NCBI GenBank assembly: GCA_013044065.1
Contig: JABEVA010000409.1
Location: forward strand, 1 to 7,589
Length of the DNA: 7,589 bases
Source of the DNA: Phycisphaerae bacterium
Lineage (GTDB): Bacteria > Planctomycetota > Phycisphaerae > WQYP01
Reading direction: 5' to 3'
Below the pieces are notes generated by a model. That model did not search any database, had not been told where the DNA came from, and was given only the letters and a program-made list of their open reading frames with translations. A program made the position numbers and the translations under genes. Below, in pieces: positions 1 through 5,990 of the stretch (its first letter is position 1; each line of letters starts with the position of its first letter).

Positions 1-534
1 CACCACCGACCCCACCCCCACCCCAAAATACATGTGCCCCGTGGCACTCTTGAAAAAAAATGCCCGCACCGCGTCATACCACAAAAATAGCAGCACGATA
101 GTGGCCAGGTAAAAAAAATAACGGTGTATATTTTGTAAAATAAAAGGAAATTTGCGCTCGCCATGGTAGTGGCGATGCTTGGGCTCACCCACCGCACAAG
201 CCGCCGGATCCCAAAAAAACGCTCGATAATAGGTCTTGCGGTAATAGTAGCAGGTGGCCCGAAAACCAAGTGGTATCCACAGTATCAGAAATGCAAATGA
301 AAACGGAAGATGCAGGCCAAACCACAACTGCACCTGCGGCGAATAAAACGGCGAGAGGTAATACGCCCCGTGATCGGTGAAAAGAAAGTGATGGCCCTGC
401 CAAGCCGCCCAAGTGGAATACACGCCGAACGCGGACAACCCGATAAACACCAGCAGCGGCTTAATCCACCAGTTATCACGACGCTGTGTTACACCAAAAC
501 CCTTGTGTTCAAGAATGGAAACGCTTTCCGCCAT
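1..534 (-). CDS. Succinate dehydrogenase/fumarate reductase-type membrane anchor subunit (partial, runs off left edge)
   Basis: Reading the minus strand from ATG at 534 gives 178 codons with no stop up to base 1, so the 3' end lies outside the window. The product is an integral membrane protein: hydrophobic segments at about residues 25-45, 74-92 and 138-160. Between the second and third lies a highly characteristic stretch, FRATCYYYRK (91-100), then W108-D-P-A-A-C-A-V (108-115), then NIHRYFFY around His137. I recognise this pattern, with the earlier YYLSPFYSP (58-66), from membrane subunits encoded beside succinate dehydrogenase flavoprotein and iron-sulfur genes in actinobacteria and other phyla; that is recall, not a search. 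Such a subunit anchors the complex and passes electrons to or from quinone. C95, C113 and H137 are candidate cofactor ligands. An AGGA at 545-542 precedes tandem ATG codons (537 and 534); spacing slightly favours 534. The reading frame stays open through two A/T homopolymer runs, arguing against a frameshift. The sdhA/sdhB partners should lie to the left. Confidence 0.82.
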   Translation of the reverse strand, partial: MAESVSILEHKGFGVTQRRDNWWIKPLLVFIGLSAFGVYSTWAAWQGHHFLFTDHGAYYLSPFYSPQVQLWFGLHLPFSFAFLILWIPLGFRATCYYYRKTYYRAFFWDPAACAVGEPKHRHYHGERKFPFILQNIHRYFFYLATIVLLFLWYDAVRAFFFKSATGHMYFGVGVGSVV

Positions 535-635
535 CATTTATTCCTGTCTTTTGCCGCTGGATCGGCTCCGCCACAACTGCCCAAATGGCTGACGCATTGC
601 AAAAATGAACGCCCACCACTGTTGCCGACCAAGGG

Positions 636-664
636 ATTCTAGCAACCATGGAAAAATGCGTCAA
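636..664 (-). promoter_or_regulatory. Sigma70-type promoter for the membrane anchor gene
   Basis: On the minus strand a -35 hexamer TTGACG (664-659) is followed after exactly 17 bases by a -10 hexamer TAGAAT (641-636). Each matches the consensus at five of six positions. Transcription would begin near 629, leaving an untranslated leader of about 95 bases before the ATG at 534. This is the best-looking promoter in the window. Planctomycete promoters are poorly characterised, so activity is inferred from the general bacterial consensus. Confidence 0.6.
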
Positions 665-952
665 TTGCGCCCCACCACGGGAAGAGCTGGGAGTTTTGCT
701 CATCAGTACACAAAGTTCCAGTCACACTGCAATCTTTACTCCTCCAGACCAAGGACACTCTTGTTTTGTTGCGGGCGTTGATCGCGGAAGCCACAGTGGG
801 CCACCGACTCGAAAAACCCAATTCCAATAATCGACGGCATAATGGCGTGCTGGATCACCCGGCCCCTAAGCCGCCCTAGTCCCGCCATTTCATCGCCGAC
901 ACACCGTTTCGCTCAACCCGCAACGCCCTAAATTCTGTCACAGCGCTGGGTC
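665..952. other. Intergenic stretch with no supported gene
   Basis: This lies between the two divergent promoters. Short open frames occur on both strands here (about 60 codons each, for example 648-830 on plus and 827-639 on minus). None has a ribosome binding site or a recognisable protein sequence, and they overlap each other. I see no tRNA cloverleaf, tandem repeat or mobile-element end. It may hold further regulatory sites or a small RNA, but nothing in the sequence demonstrates this. Confidence 0.5.
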
Positions 953-971
953 TTGCCATGAACTATGGCAA
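953..971. promoter_or_regulatory. Candidate operator: perfect 7-bp inverted repeat upstream of the GH4 gene
   Basis: TTGCCAT (953-959) and ATGGCAA (965-971) are exact reverse complements separated by five bases, giving a centre-to-edge geometry typical of a site for a dimeric helix-turn-helix repressor. The right arm covers the predicted -35 hexamer of the GH4 promoter, so a bound protein would block polymerase. No regulator gene is in the window. The binding function is inference. Confidence 0.45.
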
Positions 972-993
972 ACCAAGCCCATCCGGATATACT
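965..993 (+). promoter_or_regulatory. Candidate promoter of the GH4 gene
   Basis: A -10 hexamer TATACT (988-993, five of six to consensus) lies 17 bases after ATGGCA (965-970, four of six to TTGACA). Transcription would start near 1000, giving a leader of about 42 bases. The weak -35, lying inside an inverted repeat, suggests a regulated rather than constitutive promoter. Confidence 0.45.
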
Positions 994-1020
994 TTCATTC
1001 TGGCTCTTAGGCCTGGAGAA

Positions 1021-1038
1021 ATTTAACAGGAGTTAAAT
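1021..1038 (+). promoter_or_regulatory. Ribosome binding site of GH4 framed by a perfect inverted repeat
   Basis: ATTTAAC (1021-1027) and GTTAAAT (1032-1038) are exact reverse complements with AGGA (1028-1031) as the four-base loop. The Shine-Dalgarno AGGAG therefore lies in the loop of a potential seven-pair, AT-rich hairpin, nine bases before the GTG start. As RNA the stem would be weak; as DNA the same symmetry could be a second protein-binding site. The ribosome binding site itself is solid and decides the GTG start. Confidence 0.6.
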
Positions 1039-1041
1039 CAG

Positions 1042-2916
1042 GTGATTAAAGTAGCGATGATTGGTGCGGGTAGTGTCGTCTTTTCCCGCAATTTGACCGG
1101 TGACATCCTGAGTTTTCCCGAATTCCGCAATGCGTCGTTTTCATATATGGATATCGACCGAGACCGCCTGGAAGTGGGTGCGGCCCTGTGCCGTAAAATC
1201 AGCAAATCCATAGAGGCCAAACCTAAGATTGACTACACCACCAACCGTCGTAAGGCCCTTGAAGGTGCGGATTTTGTCATCAACATGGTGCAGATCGGAG
1301 GGTTTAATTCCACCCTGGTGGATTTTGAAATTCCCCGCAAATACGGCCTCAATTTTACCATAGCCGACACCACAGGGCCGGGAGGCCTCTTTCGCGCCTT
1401 GCGCACTTACCCCATGTTGACTGGCCTCTGCCGCGACATGATGGAAGTATGCCCTCGGGCCACACTGCTGAACTATTCCAATCCCATGAGTATGAATATG
1501 CAAACGATTTACCGCACGAGCAATATCCATGCGGTGGGCCTGTGCCACAGCGTACAGGGAACGTTTGACCAACTCATGGGTTACATCGGTGAAAAACCAG
1601 AGGAAGTGGCCTTTCTCTGTGCGGGCATTAATCACATGGCGTTTTATCTGAAGCTTGAAAAGGATGGGGTGGACCTTTACCCACGCCTGTTTGCAGCCAT
1701 GCAACGTCCGGAAGTCTACGCCTCGAACAAGGTCCGCTTTGAGATGATGAAAGTGCTGGGCCATTTTGTCACAGAATCCAGCGAACACAACGCGGAATAT
1801 AATCCCTACTTTATCCCGCGCGGACCGGACGCTATTAAAAAATATGATGTGCCCATTGATGAGTATCTACGGCGTTGCGATGGCATCGTTGATGAATTCG
1901 CCCGACTCAAAGCCATGACCAAAACCAATGTTCCAATGCAGCATCACCGCAGCCATGAATATGGCAGCGCTATTATTCATTCCATCGTCACCGGACGGCC
2001 ACGCGTGGTCTACGGCAACATGCCCAACCGCGGAGCCATCAGCAATCTACCCGCCACTGCAATCGCTGAGGTACCGACCTTGGTGGACCGCAGCGGCCTG
2101 CAAATCACGACCGTGGGCGATTTACCTCCACAACTTATCGCCTACATGCAGCCACACGTAAGCCAACACGAGCTATTCATTCGCGCTGCGATGGAAGGTA
2201 AGCGTGAACATGTTTATCAGGCGGCAATGTTTGATCCACTGACTGCGGCCACCTTAAGTCTGGACAGGATTGTGGAACTCTGTGATGAAATGATCGCAGC
2301 GCACGGTAATTTGCTCCCGAAACTCAACCATCCCAAGCTCATTGCCACCAGTGGTCGCACCTTTGGCGCCGTGAATGCCCGCGATCTGCGCCGCAGTTGG
2401 GATGCGGTGCACAGACGCCAACATGAAACCGCCATCCAAAACTGGCATCTGATCGGCCCATTTAAAATCCCGGAACAATCGACCCGGCCGCTACGTGTCA
2501 AGACCCCCGTGGAATCCAAAGCGTGGCTGGGCCAAGACGGCAAAGTGGCAATTAAGGAATCGTTTCGCGCTGCGGACGTTATCTTCAAGTGGAAAAAATC
2601 GACGGCGGATCATCGCGGCTTTGTCAATCTTTCCTCCGAACTTGGAGCGGTGGAATCCGTGATCGGCTATGGTTACACGACGTATTCCAGCGTGCATCCA
2701 CGGGATACGCAACTGCGCTGTGGCAGCGATGACGGCATCGCAATTTGGCTTAATGGCAAGCTGATACATGAAAACAATGTCAACCGCGAATTTTCACCGG
2801 ATCAGGATGTTGTGCCGATTCATCTTAATGCCGGTGAAAATCATATTGTGGTCAAAATCCATAACAACCGGGCCGGCTGGGGCTTTGGAGTATCCATCGA
2901 TAAACCAAATTTTTAA
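1042..2916 (+). CDS. GH4 NAD-dependent alpha-galactosidase-type glycosidase with C-terminal beta-sandwich domain
   Basis: Glycoside hydrolase family 4 enzymes cleave glycosides by an NAD+-dependent oxidation-elimination route and need a divalent metal. Visible features are an N-terminal Rossmann signature IGAGSVVFS (7-15), an ADTTGPGG loop (109-115), NYSNPM (144-149), CHSV (168-171) and GINH (195-198). C168 and H198 fit the metal ligands of the family. In GH4, CHSV is the variant linked to alpha-galactosidases (MelA type), as against CHEV in alpha-glucosidases. The catalytic part ends near residue 435, matching the usual 430-480 residues. About 160 further residues follow: NWHLIGPF (467-474), then SDDGIAIWLNGK (562-573) and GENHIVVKI (598-606), a beta-sandwich module typical of planctomycete proteins. 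There is no signal peptide, as expected for a cytosolic NAD enzyme. The start is GTG with AGGAG nine bases upstream. The gene stands alone and converges on a minus-strand gene. The exact substrate is inferred from the motif. Confidence 0.9.
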   Translation: MIKVAMIGAGSVVFSRNLTGDILSFPEFRNASFSYMDIDRDRLEVGAALCRKISKSIEAKPKIDYTTNRRKALEGADFVINMVQIGGFNSTLVDFEIPRKYGLNFTIADTTGPGGLFRALRTYPMLTGLCRDMMEVCPRATLLNYSNPMSMNMQTIYRTSNIHAVGLCHSVQGTFDQLMGYIGEKPEEVAFLCAGINHMAFYLKLEKDGVDLYPRLFAAMQRPEVYASNKVRFEMMKVLGHFVTESSEHNAEYNPYFIPRGPDAIKKYDVPIDEYLRRCDGIVDEFARLKAMTKTNVPMQHHRSHEYGSAIIHSIVTGRPRVVYGNMPNRGAISNLPATAIAEVPTLVDRSGLQITTVGDLPPQLIAYMQPHVSQHELFIRAAMEGKREHVYQAAMFDPLTAATLSLDRIVELCDEMIAAHGNLLPKLNHPKLIATSGRTFGAVNARDLRRSWDAVHRRQHETAIQNWHLIGPFKIPEQSTRPLRVKTPVESKAWLGQDGKVAIKESFRAADVIFKWKKSTADHRGFVNLSSELGAVESVIGYGYTTYSSVHPRDTQLRCGSDDGIAIWLNGKLIHENNVNREFSPDQDVVPIHLNAGENHIVVKIHNNRAGWGFGVSIDKPNF

Positions 2917-2986
2917 GGCCACCACCCGCGGCTGGCGTATCTGCAAGCCCCCTCGCGATGGCGAGTCCCGTGATCTCCAATGCGAG

Positions 2987-3499
2987 CTACCGGGGCAATC
3001 GTGGCAACACGTGCGATGGCCCCGATGGAGCGGGTTGGGTTGCCGCAGGCGGATGGACTGTGACATCGCGGGAAATCAGTGGAAGATGCGGGCTGAAATT
3101 GTCATCCGTTGGCTTAGCGCCGATCCAGGCCCGGGCCAGAAATAAATCACCATCCGCATCCAATCCGTCGAAATGAATCACTTCTCCGGGTTTCGCTTCC
3201 AAGGTCCGCGTCCGTCGGCCATTCTTATACAACGATGAGTCGGAATCCCACCAGGCCACACGCCTCCCTTGCGCAGTGCGCACCAAGGCTTGGCGCATCC
3301 ATGGATCCACCGAATACACCTTCGCCCTGCCCTGTCGTGGGTAAACCGCTCCATATTTGATCGCCGTGGCCTGGCTCATACAACCAGCCGAACCACCCAT
3401 CCACAACAACAGCAGGGCTGTCCTGATCAATCCACCTGGTCGCCATCGGCCGAGGCGACCAACGTTATGGGCTGTGAAAGCGTAGGATGAATTGGTCAT
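2987..3499 (-). CDS. Hypothetical small lipoprotein
   Basis: I do not recognise a family. The 170-residue product has a basic N-terminal part (R15, R18, R20, R26), a hydrophobic core LIRTALLLLWMGG (24-36) and then SAGC with Cys40, resembling a lipoprotein signal with an imperfect lipobox (Ser rather than Leu at -3). The n-region is long, but no better downstream start is visible. The mature part contains a short acidic run, D111-G-L-D-A-D-G-D118, inside a probable beta-rich segment, and a Pro-rich tail from about 149. It lies 87 bases downstream of the barrel gene on the same strand and has its own TATAAT-type promoter. No clear Shine-Dalgarno precedes the ATG. It meets the GH4 gene tail-to-tail across 70 bases, where the only structure I see is a small CTCGC/GCGAG hairpin (2952-2965) with no T-run. 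It is preferred over overlapping frames because of the signal sequence and promoter. Confidence 0.6.
   Translation of the reverse strand: MTNSSYAFTAHNVGRLGRWRPGGLIRTALLLLWMGGSAGCMSQATAIKYGAVYPRQGRAKVYSVDPWMRQALVRTAQGRRVAWWDSDSSLYKNGRRTRTLEAKPGEVIHFDGLDADGDLFLARAWIGAKPTDDNFSPHLPLISRDVTVHPPAATQPAPSGPSHVLPRLPR
3437..3461. repeat. Nested GC-rich palindrome inside the small lipoprotein gene
   Basis: TGGTCGCC (3437-3444) and GGCGACCA (3454-3461) are exact reverse complements. The nine bases between them contain TCGGCCGA, itself a perfect palindrome (3446-3453). The element falls in codons 13-21 of the minus-strand lipoprotein gene, near the 5' end of its message, where a strong hairpin could affect translation. 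It shares the 11-mer GCCATCGGCCG followed by GGCGAC with a second palindrome near 6492-6523. Confidence 0.5.
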
Positions 3500-3550
3500 G
3501 TTTTATCCGGCAGTTTATTTCGGCCCTTACACCGCCAAACTCGCCAGATC

Positions 3551-3578
3551 ATTATACGCTCCGGCCGCGCTGAAAAAA
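3551..3578 (-). promoter_or_regulatory. Candidate promoter for the small lipoprotein gene
   Basis: On the minus strand a perfect TATAAT (3556-3551) lies 52 bases before the ATG at 3499. The position 16 bases further upstream holds only a T-run (3578-3573), a poor -35 with two of six matches. The box sits just after the stop codon of the barrel gene, so the small gene may be transcribed both by read-through and from here. Confidence 0.4.
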
Positions 3579-3586
3579 ACAGCCAC

Positions 3587-4615
3587 CTAAAATTTACCGC
3601 GAATGAGAAATGCCACATAAGGAGCGTTGGCAATTTGCGCCTGCGGCTGCAGGGACCGAATATCAAAACCGCTCATGAATTCCTGGTTAAAGGCATAACC
3701 CAGTGCCACGCTGATGTCGAAAAGAGGCTCATGAATAACCCGGATGCCTGCTTCAATTCGGCTGAATTCCATAAAAAGACGTTGCTGATCGGGATACGTA
3801 TTAATGGTATACCCCTCAAAATAATTCTGAAAATCGGCAAAGCCATAAAGGCCCTTGATAATGCGATAGGAGACTTCCGCTCGACCGTCAATCGGCGCTT
3901 CGTAATAGCCAATGAACCCAACGCGTGGCACCGGATGAAGACGGATTTCGTCAGTTGGGTATCCCAGCCGCCAGAATGCTTCCTTGCCTCGATGTTCCCA
4001 TCCGAAACCCGGCAGGGGCACATCGGGCATCAAGCCACCATTGCCGATGTAGTCCAAGGTGACATCGAATTGATCTTTCGACGAAATCCGCCGCCCCAGT
4101 TGAATATGCCCCAGACCGTAGTAAGCCCGCGAATCACCAAAAGGGCTGTTGCCGGAATATCCACCGCCCAGAACCACTCCCAAATCCCAGCGGCTGTTAC
4201 GAACCAGATGGGCTCCCAGCACCAGCGACTGATCGGTAAGCTGCTCCGGCAGCAGTGGGCTGTGGGTACCCAGATCGACATACATGACGCGATAACCGAT
4301 GGCCGGTGAGTACGCATTATCCGGCTGAAATCGTATACGCCCAAATGAATTGTACCAGAAGATGTGCGCGGATTGACCATCGTTGCGAATCCACGCTTTA
4401 TTTTCCTCCATCGGGTGATCCCACGTCTGAGCAATTTCCGAACCCACCCATGGATCAAGGGTTAAAAGCGGCGGGGCGTCGGCTCGCAGCCGCACAGCAC
4501 CACCACTGATAACCAGTACCATCATGCCGATCCAAAAGAGAAAATGATGAAAGCTTCGTCTGTCATGGGCAACAATTTTATTTCTCAATATCGTGGATCC
4601 TGCAAACGCCGACAC
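3587..4615 (-). CDS. Predicted outer-membrane beta-barrel protein
   Basis: The 342-residue product begins with a signal sequence: basic residues up to 20, a hydrophobic core FLFWIGMMVLVISGG (25-39), and a likely signal-peptidase site after A45-D-A47. The mature protein alternates polar and hydrophobic residues, is rich in Tyr, Phe, Gly and Asn, and ends in IRGKF. A C-terminal Phe closing an amphipathic strand is the known signal for outer-membrane barrel insertion. The C-terminal third (SRIEAGIRV, ALGYAFNQEF, then APYVAFLIRGKF) resembles the DUF6268-type barrels I recall from planctomycetes, a tentative assignment. Function is unknown; there is no plug or TonB box. The start taken is GTG at 4615, with GGGGAG 12 bases upstream, a long spacing. 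TTG at codon 10, with AGGA nine bases before it, is a credible alternative and gives a shorter signal peptide. The gene is divergent from the amidotransferase gene. Confidence 0.75.
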   Translation of the reverse strand: MSAFAGSTILRNKIVAHDRRSFHHFLFWIGMMVLVISGGAVRLRADAPPLLTLDPWVGSEIAQTWDHPMEENKAWIRNDGQSAHIFWYNSFGRIRFQPDNAYSPAIGYRVMYVDLGTHSPLLPEQLTDQSLVLGAHLVRNSRWDLGVVLGGGYSGNSPFGDSRAYYGLGHIQLGRRISSKDQFDVTLDYIGNGGLMPDVPLPGFGWEHRGKEAFWRLGYPTDEIRLHPVPRVGFIGYYEAPIDGRAEVSYRIIKGLYGFADFQNYFEGYTINTYPDQQRLFMEFSRIEAGIRVIHEPLFDISVALGYAFNQEFMSGFDIRSLQPQAQIANAPYVAFLIRGKF

Positions 4616-4645
4616 CTGATCTTTATTCTCCCCGAAAACTCATTC

Positions 4646-4668
4646 ATGTCCAGAGACTAGCGGGACAT
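4646..4668. promoter_or_regulatory. Inverted repeat in the divergent barrel/amidotransferase control region
   Basis: ATGTCC (4646-4651) and GGACAT (4663-4668) are exact reverse complements, separated by 11 bases, so the centres lie about 17 bases apart. The site sits in the 126-base gap between two divergent genes, and its right arm overlaps a possible -35 for the plus-strand gene. It may be an operator acting on one or both genes; that is inference. Confidence 0.35.
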
Positions 4669-4690
4669 TTTCTCACGCTTGTGGTAAAAA
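4662..4690 (+). promoter_or_regulatory. Possible extended -10 promoter for the amidotransferase-dut pair
   Basis: GGGACA (4662-4667, four of six to the -35 consensus) is followed after 17 bases by TAAAAA (4685-4690), with TG one base before it, as in extended -10 promoters. Transcription would start near 4697, about 45 bases before the ATG at 4742. The hexamers are weak, so this is only a candidate. Confidence 0.3.
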
Positions 4691-4741
4691 GCCCAGTTGG
4701 TTGGTTTTTGGGCCAAAGGCTGCCTGACCAAATGGAATCCA

Positions 4742-5449
4742 ATGACGATGAAGTCTGTTCTGGTTATTCAACATACCCCGGCTGAAACCATCGGCTCCAT
4801 CGCCGCACCGCTCGCGGCTGCCAATGTTGCTGTCAATACCTGCGAGGTTTTTTGTCAGCAGAGTGTGCCCACGGAAATCGGCCAATATTCCGGACTAATC
4901 CTCATGGGCGGTCCCATGAGCGCTTATGAACAGGATCACCATCCCTTCATCCAGCCGGAATTAGCTCTTATTCAATCGACGATGGCCGCCGGAAAGCCAG
5001 TGCTTGGCATCTGCCTGGGCAGCCAGCTCATTGCCGCAGCCCTTGGGGCCCGCGTTTATCCCGGCAGGAAAAAGGAAATTGGGTGGCTGAAGGTGCGCCT
5101 CCATGAAGGTGGTATGCGCGATCCTTTATTTGTCGGTGTACCGTTCTCGTTCACTGCCTTTCACTGGCATGGTGACATTTTTGAGGTGCCCCAAGATGCC
5201 ATCCCGCTGCTTGGTTCCGACATTACCGCTTGTCAGGGCTTTCGCTTCGGAGCGAAAACATGGGCTTTGCTATGCCATCTGGAAGTAACGGCTGAATCAA
5301 TCCAAGCCATGATGCGGTCCTTTCCAGATGAACTCAAGGCCGCCAGCGTTAATTCCGCCAACGTCATTGCCCAGACTTCCACTTATCTACCGGAGCTGCT
5401 CACGATCAGTAAAAGCGTCTTTTCACGATGGACGGCGTTATTGGCCTAG
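4742..5449 (+). CDS. Stand-alone class I glutamine amidotransferase (GMP synthase-like)
   Basis: The 235-residue protein is a single triad-type glutaminase domain, releasing ammonia from glutamine. Counting from the ATG at 4742: an oxyanion-side MGGPMSA (55-61), the nucleophile elbow GICLGSQ with Cys91, FHWHGD (140-145), and the catalytic pair H179 and E181 in CHLEV. Length and the C-terminal helical tail ending in SRWTALLA fit the GMP-synthase-like stand-alone subgroup, whose acceptor substrates are mostly unknown. There is no synthetase domain, so this is not GuaA. One oddity is WALLCHLEV where relatives usually read GLQFHLEV, replacing the Gln and Phe before the catalytic His. The frame is open back to a TTG at 4697, but the conserved fold begins at MKSVLVIQ, so ATG 4742 (or 4748) is taken; neither has a strong Shine-Dalgarno. 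It is followed by dut after 50 bases, probably in one transcript. Confidence 0.85.
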   Translation: MTMKSVLVIQHTPAETIGSIAAPLAAANVAVNTCEVFCQQSVPTEIGQYSGLILMGGPMSAYEQDHHPFIQPELALIQSTMAAGKPVLGICLGSQLIAAALGARVYPGRKKEIGWLKVRLHEGGMRDPLFVGVPFSFTAFHWHGDIFEVPQDAIPLLGSDITACQGFRFGAKTWALLCHLEVTAESIQAMMRSFPDELKAASVNSANVIAQTSTYLPELLTISKSVFSRWTALLA

Positions 5450-5499
5450 CCGTCAAATTTTCTGTCAACGGGCCACCACCTCTATCTCTGGAGTGTCTT

Positions 5500-5982
5500 A
5501 TGCCAAATGAATCCCTATCGGCAACGTCTGAGGTAACCTTGGAGTTGGCCTGGTTGGAACACGGTCGCGGCCTGCAGCCTCCGACCTATCAGACCCTTAG
5601 TGCCGCAGGCATGGACCTACAGGCTGCGATTACTGAACCGATCCTGCTATTTCCCATGCAACGCCACGCCATTCCCTGCGGTTTTATTCTAGCCATTCCG
5701 CCGGGGTTTGAGGCTCAAATTCGCCCACGTTCCGGATTGGCGATGAAACACGGTGTGAGCGTGCCCAACGCACCTGGAACCATCGATGCCGATTATCGCG
5801 GGGAATTGCAGGTTATTCTCATCAACTTCGGTAGCGAACCCTTTGAAATCAAACGAGGCATGCGAATCGCCCAAATGGTGATTTCTCCCGTGGTGAAAGC
5901 CCGATGGCAAATTCAGGCCAGCGCAACAGATCTGGCCCCAACCCAGCGTGGCACCGGTGGCTTTGGAAGCACCGGCCATTAA
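5500..5982 (+). CDS. dut: Deoxyuridine 5'-triphosphate nucleotidohydrolase (dUTPase)
   Basis: The enzyme hydrolyses dUTP to dUMP and pyrophosphate, limiting uracil incorporation into DNA and feeding dTMP synthesis. The 160-residue product has all five motifs of the trimeric family in order: AGMDL (36-40), RPRSGLA (75-81), GTIDADYRGE (93-102) with the catalytic Asp96 and the uracil-gating Tyr99, RIAQMV (122-127), and the C-terminal RGTGGFGSTGH (150-160), whose Arg150 and Phe155 close over the substrate. The length is normal and no key residue is missing. The start is ATG at 5500, with GGAG six bases upstream. An upstream in-frame ATG at 5428 would overlap the amidotransferase gene and add 24 residues not expected in the family. 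The stop is 8 bases from the stop of the converging lipoprotein gene, leaving no room for a classic terminator between them. Confidence 0.96.
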   Translation: MPNESLSATSEVTLELAWLEHGRGLQPPTYQTLSAAGMDLQAAITEPILLFPMQRHAIPCGFILAIPPGFEAQIRPRSGLAMKHGVSVPNAPGTIDADYRGELQVILINFGSEPFEIKRGMRIAQMVISPVVKARWQIQASATDLAPTQRGTGGFGSTGH

Positions 5983-5990
5983 CTGCAACT

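Noticed and set aside
285..479. 64-codon minus-strand frame and a 75-codon frame at 185-412 in the left region
   Set aside because: Both are out-of-frame readings of the membrane anchor gene, whose frame is open from 534 to the edge and encodes conserved motifs.
648..830. Small plus-strand and minus-strand frames in the 500-base gap
   Set aside because: They overlap each other, lack ribosome binding sites and have low-information sequences.
1141..1788. 215-codon open frame on the minus strand opposite the GH4 gene
   Set aside because: It is antisense to strongly conserved GH4 motifs, has no ribosome binding site and shows no recognisable protein features.
2952..2965. CTCGC-GATG-GCGAG hairpin after GH4 as a terminator
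   Set aside because: Only five pairs and no T-run on either strand; it may still be a weak structure.
3297..3330. D-x-x-D-x-D-x-D run (residues 111-118 of the small lipoprotein) resembling a calcium loop
   Set aside because: A single short acidic run without the spacing or flanking helices of an EF-hand or dockerin repeat.
3569..3583. GCTG-T7-CAGC after the barrel gene stop as a terminator
   Set aside because: The T-run is the loop, not the tail, and the stem is only four pairs, so it does not have rho-independent terminator geometry.
3635..4309. 224-codon open frame on the plus strand opposite the barrel gene
   Set aside because: The minus-strand frame has a signal peptide, beta-strand alternation and a C-terminal Phe. 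The plus frame has none of these and no Shine-Dalgarno.
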